Assembly: GCF_030463565.1 (NCBI RefSeq)
Contig: NC_134660.1
Span: 1,786,001 to 1,850,000 of the forward strand
DNA: 64,000 nucleotides
Direction of reading: 5' to 3'
Source: Pelecanus crispus
Taxonomy: Eukaryota; Chordata; Aves; Pelecaniformes; Pelecanidae
A program made the position numbers and the translations under genes. The notes below the pieces were generated by a model. The model did no database searches and was not told the origin of the DNA. It saw only the letters and a list, made by a program, of their open reading frames with translations. Each line of letters opens with the position of its first letter. Position 1 is the stretch's first letter. Positions 37,601 through 49,600 of the stretch are shown here, piece after piece.

Positions 37601-40600
37601 CACCCCAATGCCCTCCTCCTGCGAGAAAGAAAATATTACGCAGTAAACACGGGTCCCCGCGGAGCACGGCGGGCGCCAAGGCCACTGGGAGGGCGCGGGG
37701 AGGAGGTGCAGGAGCGGCAGGATTACAGGAGCTAAGCCTGCCTGGTATTTGTTCGTCTCCTGCAAGTAAATACCACTGCCTGCCTATAATACCGGCTCAG
37801 CAAACGCCTCGAGCCCCCGGCCTGCCGGGGAGATGGAAATGGCTTCCTGCTAACCAGGCGAGGCGATCCTGGGAAGCCCGGTGCCCTGGCCGTGCCGGAG
37901 GAAGCGGAGCCGCAGCCCAGAGCACCGAGCAAGCCACCGACCGCTGCGGGAGCAGCAACCGTGCCGTCACAGCACGAAGCGGGCGACGCAGCCCTGGACG
38001 CTTATTTTTAAGACAAAAGTGTCCCGTCCCCCCGCCTTTCTCCCTTCCACATCCTAGCCATTTTTTTCCTACAAGCTTTTGCTTTAGTCCCTTTGATGTT
38101 CTTTTAAAGTCCTGGCACCAAAGGAGCCCTTCCGAGGCTCTGCCTTCGGTTCTTCCCGTTCCTCCGCCAGCCCACAAGTGACAGCAAGGAGCCAGCCCAC
38201 CCCCTGCGCTAGCGCAGCGGGAGCCCCCAGCCCCCCCCGTACTGCCTCGCCGCTCTCCGTGGCAGAGCCCCCTCCCCACTGCGTCTCCGCAGAGGGATTT
38301 GCCCCCCGGCCAGGTCCAGCAACGGGTCCCTGGAGCCCCCGAGCCCTGCAAACCATGGGGCTGAGACGCTCCTGCCCCGGAGAGGCTGACACCCAGATCA
38401 TGGGTTTGAGTCACCCCAAAATGGCAGGGACGGTGGCTGTGAGCGGGGATGCGGTTTAGGTGATGGGAAGGCGGGCGGGTACCAGGCTGCCCGGGCCGAG
38501 GGGCTCCGAGCATCTGCCTGGGGACTTGGGGACCGGCAGCAGCGTGACAGTGGCCAAAGAGCGGCTGGGTCAAGGGCTCCGTGTGAGCACACAGCCCGAC
38601 CCAGCCGGCAGGAAGGGGCATTCGTGAGCCGAGCGGGGCTGGCTCGACTTAGAAGCGAGCGCAGAAACCCCAGGGACGCGCTGGGGCACGGGGCAGGAGG
38701 AGGGAGCAGGGCAGAGGGCAGCGGCAGGACCTGCAGACGCGACGGGATGCAGAGGAGGAATCGGCTGGGGACGGCGGAATCTCCTGGGCCCCTCTCCGCA
38801 ATGATGGCACCGCCACCGACATACCAGAGCATCTGCTCATCTCCAGCACCGAGACTGACAAACGCAGCAACGCAGGGCCCCCCTTCTCCCCAAGCCCACG
38901 CGGGGACAGCCCCAAATTTCAGCCAGCACCTGCCATTGCCCGTCCCCAGGCGGATGGGGGATGCCAGCGCAGGACGAGAGCAGGCAGCAGCAGCAGCAAA
39001 CCACATCCCTGGGTATCCCTGGGAATTTGGCGCAGCCCTTCCCACCATCCGATCCCCTCTGTCCCCCATCAGTTGGGGCTCTGGCCGCAGCCCCCCCTCT
39101 TTGGCCGAGGGATGGAGAAGCGCTGGCTCTGCTGGGTCACGAACGCTTTAATTTGGGGCGAGAGCGGGGAGGGGGGAGGCAGCTCTCCCAGCTGAAGGCC
39201 AAGCCTGCAGCTACGGAAGACCCCAGGGGCTGCAGGTGGCTGCGGTGGCCTCGAGGAAGCCCCCAGCACCTGCTTGCCGGGATCAGGCTCCCCGCAGGGC
39301 TCTCCCCGCAGCGAGCCGTCCCCAGCTGGTAGTGGGGTCAGGCAGCCGGAGGCCTCCCTCAGCCGGGACGCAGAGGGCGATTTAACCCGTAACGCATTTC
39401 CACGGCAGATAACAGCCGGGAAGGATGCTCCGCTTGCAATTGCAAAGTACTTCCAGGCTCAGGTGGAAAAATATGTGGTTAGAGGAAACGCACCCTCTAT
39501 GGCTGCAAACCCCCAGCTGCGGCCCAGGAGGAACCTTCTGGGGTGGGTGGACCCCTAAAGTTTGTCCCTGTTTTATTTCTTACTCACAAAAAATGGAAAA
39601 AAAAAAAATTGAGGCTTTTGCGCCTTCCCCCCCCCAGTCCCAGGAATGTCCCCAAGAGCACGTGCTGAAAGCAGCCGGTGAGAACCTGGACAGCTGAATA
39701 TTCGGGGAGCCGCTGCTCACACGTGTTTTCCGCTGCAAGTACTTCAAGAATGAAAACTCGGAACAAGTGCACATATTATGCATTTTATGACTCCTCTGCT
39801 CTCCGCTGCCAGCCGAGCAAAGTGCCTGTTTTTTCCACAGGAAGAGCAAACCCACTGGGGACAACACGCCAAGGTCATCCAGCAACACGCCTGACCTTGA
39901 AGTGTTGCCACCGCATCCCTGGGCGAGGAGGAGGAGGGAGGAAGGGGAGTTGCGATGACATGCGTACTTCACCCTGCCAGACAATAGGGCAACTGTTTGC
40001 AAGGTGCTGGCAGAAATCGCCGGGCAGGGCCAGACCCTCGGCGCTGCCAGGAGGCTCCCGTCAGGGTCCCCTTTGTGCAGCCTGGAAGCGGTGGGTTTAG
40101 GCACAAAGCTCCCGGTGCAATAAAGCAAACACTGACGCTTTCTCCGTTCTGCCGCTTCTGCGGCAGCCTCCTGACGAGCCGCCTGGCACCGTAACGCCCA
40201 AGCGAACAGAGCAGAGGACGGAGACAGAGGTGCGATGGCCAACGCGGGACGGAGCTGCCCCTCGCCCTCCCGCAGGGCTCAACACAACCAGCCGAACAAA
40301 TAGAATCACAGAATCGTTTCGGTTGGAAAAAAATAACTTGGCTGTCTGGTCTAGAGGTCCCTCGACACGCCAAACACGAGCCGGTCTCTGGGAGCCGGCA
40401 TGCATTTGTGTTGGAAAGCCCGTTCCTCTCCGCCAACCTCCTGCAAGGTGCAGGCACAGCCCAGCTCTAGGGAGCAGCACGCCGGCACCCCCCGTCCCGA
40501 GACCCCCGAGTCCCCTGCCCTCGCACACCCGGGATCAGCCTGGGCTCTCCGGGGAATTGGGAGAGGGAGATGAGGAGCCCGGAGCGGGAGGCGGTGCTGG

Positions 40601-43600
40601 CCGAGCGCAGGTAAGCGACCGACGCTCCGTGCGATGGCAGAGCAGAGCAGCCCTTGTATCCCTGCCTGGGAGCAGGCACCTGGATGGAGTGGTGGCTTTC
40701 CGAGCCCATCTGGAACAGACTCTTTTCTGTCCTTTTCCCAGAATTAAGGTCTCTGCCGCAATGAAATAACTCTAAAGCAGCAGGATTTGACTATGGGGTG
40801 ATAGTGAACTAAACGAGGGCAGGACACAGATTCATCCCTCTCCAAGAACAGGTTTATATCCGCACAACAACTCAACCCCAAAGCGTAAGATCCTTCTCAC
40901 GAGCTTAAACTGCTGCTGAGCCGAGAACAAACTACTTTGGCACAGGAATCCTCAACAAAAAACCCGAGCTCCCCCCACCCACACAGACACAGAGATGAGG
41001 CAAGGGTGGAAAAGTGCATGCATTTCAAACAGAAGCATGAAAAATCAGAAATACTGACCTTAAAGCTCCAGTAGTTGGGTTGCTAACAAAAAATAAAACA
41101 ACAAAACAAAAGAAAACAAAAAAAATACCATTAAGATTCTGGTTTGACTTTTGTTTTCCTTTTGAAAATTGTTCACTTTAAGCTGTGACATTAAACCTGC
41201 TCTCGTTTCTGCTCCAAGTCCCCTCCCAACGGGTTGCTTAGGTTTCATGCTGCTAAGGGCTGGCAAAGGGGAAGCAGGATCATGCAAGCAGGTGGGGACC
41301 GCAATGGGTATCGAATGCAGGCTGGGGTGCAAGGTAACCAAAGCAGAGCAAAGCGGGGAGCAGGACGGCAGCCCAGCATCGCTACCGGAGTCACCGGTAC
41401 GCCCGCACCGTCCTGGCACGTGCTGGTCAGGCTGCTGCCCTGGGAGGCGGTGCTGGAAGCCAGAATAATTTTCATTTTTAAAGGGATGTTCCGAGCCCCC
41501 CTCTTTGCCCCTGCTACCTCCCTCCGTTGCTTCTTCGCAGCGTTTCCACCGGTGTCAAGCCAATGCGCTGCAGCGAATGACAGGAGCTGGCATCGCTTAC
41601 AGCCCAGCAAGCGGGAGAGCTTGGGAGCTTTCCTCTCCCAAGCCTCCCACTGGTAATCACTGGTAATCACTGGTAATCACCAGTGGGAGATTGCACCGAA
41701 AGTCCCCAGGACGCGTGGAGCTGCGGCTCGCTGCGATACCCACCGTCGGGCAGCGGAGCGGCGCGTGGGTTAGAGACTCGCGCCCCCCTCCCCGGGCAGC
41801 CCCGGGCTCGCACGCCCGGGACGGGGCTGCAGGAGCCCAGCGAGAGCTCGGAGGACGAGGCGGGGACTGAGAGCATCCCCAGCACGCCGCGCCGCCGGGA
41901 CGGGCGAGCTCCCCGCTGCTGCGGGCGACGCAAAGCGCTTCGGAGCGGGGCACGCGCTTGGCACAGCAGCATCGCGAGCAGCTTCATCCTCCCGCCCCGG
42001 GGCTGGTCCCCTAACGCCTGCGCAGCCCGGGACGGGCAGCAGCACCCCGGCTCCAGCGGTGCCCTCAGCCGCGTTTGAGGAGGCAGCGTACCCAACCAGG
42101 AGGGAAGTCAGATCTGGTGACAAGAAGCGTGATCCACCGAGACGTGCGGCTGAGGAGTGGGGTGGGAGAAATGGGTGCAGAGCAGCTTTTGTCCCAACAG
42201 TCTTTTTATTGGGATCAAAGTTCTTGACTGCTCTTTTCTCCCCTTTCACACCCACCTATCACCTTGCTTTTTTACAGCATTTATTTCCCCACCGCAATCA
42301 CCACGGCTGCAAACCTAGTTTGTTACTTAGAGGATGATTTTTTTTTTTTTTTTTTTTTTTTTAAATAGGAAGCGAGCTCCCGCACAAAGCTCCCCGTCCT
42401 CATCAGTCCCTGCAACGCCCTGATGGCTGCCAAGGAGTCTCCTATCGCAGTGCTCTGGGAGCAGAGAAAGAAGTTGCAATAGCATCAGACCATCACAGCG
42501 TATTTATCCAAGGACTTTAACAATCCACTAGCGGATTTGCTGCTGGGGTATTAACCCTTCTGCTGACAAGGTAAATAGAGGTCTAGTCTATGTGTATAAA
42601 CACAAATTCACTCGCTAGACTCATCCCAAGCAGCAGCAGGATGCTCTTATTCCAATTCAAGATGCAGTTCCCATTAATACTCCACAAGACATCAGTGGAC
42701 CCAGACCAAGTTCTGCCTCAACCAAACCAAAACTGTTTTAAAAGTGATTTAAGTCAAACGAGCGCAGCGTTTGCATGCAGGCAAGCCTCAAGGCACAAAG
42801 GTCTTTTCCAAGGGCACACCGTGACTCAGAAGCAGAACCAGAAATAGAAGTCCAGAGCCGTGATTACCAGGCACTATTAGATAACAACCAGCAGGATCCA
42901 AGCCTATCCCGGGCACGTATAGCTTTTCCAAAACACCGGGAGCTTGAAAGCGAGAAACTGCCTCAGAATGCCTTTCGGTACTGAACGAAGCCATCCATCG
43001 TATCTGGCAATTAAGGTGCCAGCTGCACCAGCAGCTCTTTGCAGCCTGAGCTCCTGGTGCAAGATGCCGGGCGCACGGTGCCGGGGGCAAGGCAAGGCTG
43101 GCAGCGCTGGTACCTGCCCGGCCGTGCAGAGCCCAAATTGCAGCGTTGCCATGTGTCAAGCCAAAGCATCTGACCCCCGGTAGAAGCTCAGGCTGCTGCA
43201 GCCGCGCGCCCGGGGAAACAACAGCCCATCGCACCGTCTCCGAGAGGCGAGCAGGATTGCATCAGCTCCTGAAGGGTTTGACGTGCCGTGCCTGGATTCG
43301 GAAACGTCTCGAGTTCAGCTGCGCAGGGCAGCAGTTTTGTAACCGTGCTTCTGCTCGGCAGCCCTCACCCAAACTCCCCAAGGCCAGGCTCGGATGCCGC
43401 CTCCCAGGAGAGGCTGCGTGAGGGACCCTTAATAAATCACAGCCCATTTCAAATGGAGAGCAGTAAATCCTTCATCCCCTTCCCTTGCCAGATTCGCCCC
43501 CTCCAGCAGCTGGTTGTCCCCACCTCCCCAGGAGCACACCCAGGCAAGGAAGGGGGGCAGAGACCCCCGCCCGGGCAGGGCAGTGCCAGAGATGCCTGGT

Positions 43601-46600
43601 CCCTGGAGGCATGGATGTGCTGCCTTCACACGAGGGGATGCTCGCCCCGCTCTTGACTCCTCTGTGCTTTGCATGGCTGCAATGGGCCTCCACAACAGGA
43701 TTGCATATTTTGGCCAAATCACCCAAGCACTGCCCGAAGAGCTGTGGCCAAACCAGTCTGTCCCAGTCCCCGAAGGGCTCTGACCCAGTCTGTGGTAGAA
43801 GACAACACTCCTGACTTTTCCCTTCTGTGACTCCACGCTCTTTATTTTGCTGTTGAAGAGTCAGTAATTTTCCTCAGACCCTGATATTACTGATCCTATC
43901 TCGTGCCAGCCCTTGGTATGTATTTTACTTATTATTTTAGGATGACTGGACAGGCTTATCACCAAGTCCATAAATTACATCCCCACCGCACACAACCACT
44001 CCACATCCAACCAGCGATGAGCTTGTCCGAACCCCAAGTGCCGTGGGAGGGAATCAGGAATATTCTGGAAGAGATTTGGGCTGCTTAGCATGTCCCAGAG
44101 CACGTGCCAGGACGGCACAGCATGGCACCCACCCTCTCCCAGCTCCCTGGATCCGGCCGCAGAGAAGCCCCTTGGCCGGCAGCCCCGGGAGCGGTGCGGG
44201 ACCCCCGAGCAGAGCTCTGCCTGCAGCGGGGCTGGTGCTGCCGGCTGCGCTCCGGGCTGGGTGGGGGCTAGGGGATGCGCTGCCTGCCCTGCCCGCACCC
44301 CGCCGAGAGGCAGGGCTGCCCAGGGCCAACAATCCGGCGCTGCCTGCCAGGGCCAAGCGGGCGATGGGCACCACCACGCAGAGCTTTCGGGGGCTCCATC
44401 TGTCCTCGCAGGCACTGCTGCCGCACGGGGCTTGGCAGGAGCAGGGCTCGGCACCGGCGCTTTGCCCAGCCCGTCCTGCCGTTCGCTCATCCTCCACCCG
44501 CCCCAGATCTCCCAAAGCAAAGAGGACGCGTTCCCCCCGGCACACGTACCCCGCTCCGGGCACAAGGAGATGGCAGTGATGGGCACCAGGGCAGCACAAG
44601 CAGCCACAGCCTTAAATGCATCCAGCTCCCACCAGCTCCCCAAAGCCGGGGGACAGAGCAGGGACAGCCCGAGCCCCGCGCCCAGCTCCCCTGCAAGCAC
44701 CACGGCAGCCGGCCAGGCTGGCGAGGGTGGATTTGTACAAAGAGAAGGGAAGAGGAGAGGGCCAAGGTAGAATTAACATATCGCTGGCTCTTCAAAAGCA
44801 TCAAAGGGAGATAATGGTCTGAGAGAGGATTTGAAGCGACAGCCTTGTTACAACCGATAAAACAGGCAGCTCGCTTGCAGCAGAGCTGTGCAGAAGGTAT
44901 GAAGAATTACAAAGGCTGAGATTATAATTACAATGAAAGTCATGTCCATGATGCTGCAAAACGATGGACTAACTAGGACTGGGCCCCCCCGCCAAAGCAC
45001 AGACATGTGCACACACGTTTGTGCTCAGGAGCTGGCGCACGCATGCAAGCGCAAAATGGGGGTTGAGATGCTCGCGAGCCCACGGCCATGAGGGAACCCG
45101 TGCACACACGAATGCTCAGAGGGATGCACCAGCATACACACACACACGCTGCAGAAGAGAGGAAAACCAGAGCTGGGGGAATGTAGAGAAGAACATTTTG
45201 TAGTTAAGTTAAAAAAAAAAAAAGTCTTTGTGATTGTCCCAGGAGAAGACCAGGAGGTAAATGAAATCCAAGTGAGTCACTGCCTTGACCAAGGCAGACT
45301 TCCCCTGGTTAGCAATTATAACACAAATCTGTTAGCGATTAACAAGGCAGGACAGAATGTGTCCCTCTAAAATGGACAGCAGCAGCCGTCCCAGCACGCT
45401 CCACCGAAGGGAGGGACAGAGGCAGTTTCGTTGGCTTTTTAATTAACTCATTTTCAGGAGTTCCAGTTTCTGATAGAGTCCCCCTCAGGCGCGATGCCTT
45501 GACGAACAAAAACCTCCTTGAAAAATAACAGTAAGGTGAATTTAATCCGTTTCTCCTTATTAAAGCTTTTTAATGCTTTTCAGCACAAAAGAAACTGAAT
45601 TAAAGTGGAAATAGCAAAATGACAAGCCAGTCGAATGCAAACAGTAACCAGGTTGAAGAGCGGCACCGACGCCATGCGTTGCAGATACCGTCACCTGAAG
45701 TTTCGCAATTATTGCAAGAGGAGCCGTCAAACCCGCGCATCCCAGCGCGCGGGAGAGAGGCCAGCGCGAGACAAGGCGGGACGCAGGAGCGCGGGGTCTC
45801 CTTCCCATCGGACCTGGGCTCCTTCGGCGAGCCATCCAGCCCAGACCCCACCCGGAAAAGGGCACCGAGGCGCTCGCTTTGCCGCTTCTTCAGGCACAGG
45901 CGTCTTTAGGCAGGGGCTTGGCTTTAACTGCCCCTCTCTCCAGTCCCCAGGCCAAAGAGGCTCTGATGGCCGTCAAGAGATGCCGTCAGAGATGCCGTAG
46001 CAGGTTGTCACAGCGACCCGATGGCCGGCGTCACCGACAGGCCCCCGGCCCGGCTGCACTGCTCCAAGTTTGCCTGCAGGACCGCACCGTCCCGCCGCCT
46101 GCCCACGCGCCAGCCCTCTCCAAGGTTCGCCAGCTCTCCAGCAGCAATTACAGCCTTGACCTGCAAGGCAGCATCTCTGAGGCAGCCCAGGTGACGTGAG
46201 AGCACAAACGCCCTTGGACATGAGCGGGTTCGCACTCCTGACCCTTACTCAAGCCTCCTCCGTCCCTGATGCCGATACAAAGCGAATCAGCAACATCATC
46301 AATTGAGAGCAACGCACCCCGGAGTAGCGATGCATCAGGGCAAACGCTCTGCCAAGGATCAGCCATGCAACTGCCTGCTCGGGCTTTAAAATCTTCCTTC
46401 CGTGGCCTCCACGTCCAAGGTCAGGGACCCCCGCTTGTGCTGCAGGTTCCCTGCGGTCCGGGCTCGGGGCTCAGCACATCCTCAGCCTGCTCATGGCAGG
46501 GCAGGGGGGGGTCTCTGCCCCATCGCTGCCTGGCCCCCAACGCCGGCAGGAGCAGGCAGCGGCCGTGCACCCCGGCGCAGGGGCCAAGGTCTCCTCCATC

Positions 46601-49600
46601 CCGCTCCCGGGGTGTGGGGAGGGCGGCCAGGGAGCAGGGCCAAAGGTTTTGGGGGGGAAGGCAGGGAAACCAGGCAGAAGTTGGGCAGATCCGATTGCAG
46701 AGTCGCTATGGCAACGGCACGGCGTAGGTGGACCAACACAATAGGGACGCGCAAGGTAAACCCGACAGCGGGCAGGCAGCAAGCACCCACCCATCCGCTG
46801 CGCGCCGCCGGGGACCTGCCAGCGACAGCGCCAGGGTTCGACCCCCGGGAGCTTTGGGGTGACCTCCACCCGCCGTCAGGTGCCTCCAAACCCTGGGAAG
46901 CTCCTCCCTGCAGGCAAATCCCTGGGAAACCCCACGCCAAGGGCGAGCAGGGCTGGATCCTCCCCGGGGTCCCCTGGACCTCTAGGACCTGCAGATCCGT
47001 CAGCACTGCAACCATCTCCCCACGGGGCTACGGCAGCCGCATCCCCTCGTGACGCGAGCCCTGCCCACCGCAGGGTCCCTGGTGGGTACCAGCGCCGCGG
47101 GGTGCAGTGGAGGGTGCTGTCCCCACCCTGCCCAGCTGCTGCAAAGCTGGGGGGGGGCAGAGGGCAATGACACACGGCCGCTGATGGAGAGCAACCTGCT
47201 CTTCTCCGCTCCCTGCCTAACGCTGCCAGCGCCGCCGGAGCCAGGTCTGCATCAGCAGCGGTGACAGAAGAGCTGCCTTTCTGGCTGCTGCAGCTTTTTA
47301 GCGTTCTCGCTCCTAACCCTGCTCAGCGCCAGCCCAACGCCGTGACACCGGGGAAGGCAGCAGCCCGAGGCGGTCTCGCAAGGACCCCCAAGGCTGCTGG
47401 CAGAAGGAGCCAAATTTGGGTTGGGAACAGCAGGAAACTTTGGGTGGCGGGGTAGGGATGGATGCACGTGTTCACGTCATTGTGCCCGCGTGTGCCGGAG
47501 AGGCAGGAATGCGCACGCCCCTTCCAGGCTGGAGACCCCGATGGCAGCGCCGGCACCGTGCTCCCCGGAACCACGGTGAGGAACTGGGGAGCACTGGGAG
47601 CCCAAGCGCGTCAAGGGGAGCGCGCCAGGCGCATCCCACCTGCCGCTGGGATGGAGTCGGATCCAGTTCCTGATGGATGTCCACTTGGGCTCATGAATGC
47701 CCTCCCCAGGGCTGCCGTCGCCATCACCAGTGCGGCCGTATTTATTGCCCGCTTCTCAGGGACTTCAAGACCCGCTTCCTCGCTGCTCTGTGCATAAAGC
47801 CCAAGGAGAAGCGGGGTGACCCACAGACCTTTGCATGACTCCCAGCTCCCAGGGACCTGATTCCCAGCCAAACCGTGGGCCAGGTCTCTTTTAATCAGCC
47901 AGGAATTGCTCCCAGTAGGGGAAAAGTAAGAGAATCAATAGAGACAGCTCTGGCTGCAGCTGTAGGGACACACACACGCACACGCTCGTTCACGTTACTT
48001 CCGACAGCCACGCATGCTCCCCTCCACCATTACAGCAGTTTGCAGCGGTTCACGACGCGCTCCACCTCTGGAGACCAAGATCAGACCCCGGGAAGAGCAA
48101 GGAAGGGCCTCGCGCCTCTCTCCCAGTGAGCTCCCGCCAACCATTTCACTCCGGGCAGCGTTCGCAGCCCACCAGCACCGCTGGTTTTGCAAAAGCGGGG
48201 TGTCCGGGTCCCCCATGCCCTGCACAGGCACCCCGCGAGGACAAGACGATGCCAACCTCCTGCCAAGGCCGTGGGCACCTCTCCATGTGCCCAGCCCCAG
48301 CGCCTCCGCGGGGGCTGGAGCAAGATGCTGCCAAGCCGCTCCCCCCACGGCGGAGGTCCCGGGGTACGCGCCCAGGGGGGTCCTCGTGGTGCCGGCAGGT
48401 CCCCTGCGGGGAAGGATGCTCGGCCAAGCGAGCTGGAGGCCGGACAAGCCCCCGCACGGTGCGGGGATGCTGCGCGCCCTGGCCACCATCTGCCCCTCTC
48501 TGGCTGCCCGCACTGCAGCCCAAAAAGGGGAGAGGGGATCGGTGTCCCCTGCAAAGGGACGGGGACACGGGTGACAGCGTGGGGCGGCCCTGGGAAGGTG
48601 GGGGCTGCGCCAGCGGGGCTGGCAGGGGCACCCCCGGGGGCTTTGCACAGCCCCATGTGCACCCGGGGGGGAGCAGGGTGAGCCCCCCCCGCAGCTGCTG
48701 CACCGAAGGACAACGCAGGGACGGCGGCACCCGCAAACAGCCACCCCCTCCCCGCCGCGAGCCAGGGAGTGGGGGACCCCCAGGAAAGGGGAACATAGCG
48801 GGAGCTGGAGGGAAAGGGGGGGCCCCCGCCCTGGGGCTGAGCCCTGCGGCCAGGGGAAGGGCACGATCGGGGGCATCGGTTGGTGATGGGGGTGGGAGAG
48901 GGGGCCCGGGATCTCGGGGTGGGGGACCGGGACATTTGGGAAGGGGGATGCTGGGTGGGGGGGGGATGCCACCAGGATACCTGGGGAAGGGGAGGTAGGG
49001 GCACTGCAGTGGGGGGGGGGGTGGACAGCGGGCTGGGGGAGGCAATCGCGACACCGGACCCGCACCCCCCAAGGGATGTGCCCCGCTCTGCTGCCCCCCC
49101 CCAGCACCCCTCATGCCCCATTGCACCCCCAGCAGCCCCCTGTCCCACTGCGCCCCCAATTCCCCAGCACCCCCCTGCCCCCTCGCACCCCCAATTCCCC
49201 AGCACCCCTCATGCCCCATTGCACGCCTAGCACCTCCCTGCCGCCTTGCACCCCCAATTCCCCCCAGCACCCCTCATGCCCCAATTGCACCCCCAGCAGC
49301 CCCCTGTCCCACTGCGCCCCCAATTCCCCAGCATCCCCCTGCCCCCTTGCACCCCCAATTCCCCAGCACCCCCCCGCCCCATTGCGCCCCTGCCCCCTTG
49401 CACCCCCAATTCCCCAGCACCCCCCTGCCCCCTTGCACGCCCAATTCCCCCAGCATCCCCCTTGCACCCCCAATTCCCCAGCACCCCCCCGCCCCATTGC
49501 ACCCCCAATGGGGTACCTGCGGCAGGTGAGCGCGGCCCGGGATGCGCAGCGCCGGCGGGGGGGGCGGGCTCGGCTCGGGTGGGCTCGGCTCGGCCCCGGG

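Larger units (their letters stand above)
24677..41058 (-). other. SRCIN1 16.4-kb intron
   Basis: This intron separates the microexon from the exon at 24676. It contains lower-GC candidate elements (25085-25350, 25555-25780, 28785-28900, 29330-29420, 34245-34345, 34800-34930, 35555-35690), a 2.2-kb minisatellite (26485-28678), a 25-bp triplicate (32094-32168) and a CR1 fragment near 40305. Most of the rest is GC-rich single-copy sequence. Its long frames are stop-poor by composition, and no additional exon of SRCIN1 or nested gene was supported. Confidence 0.6.
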
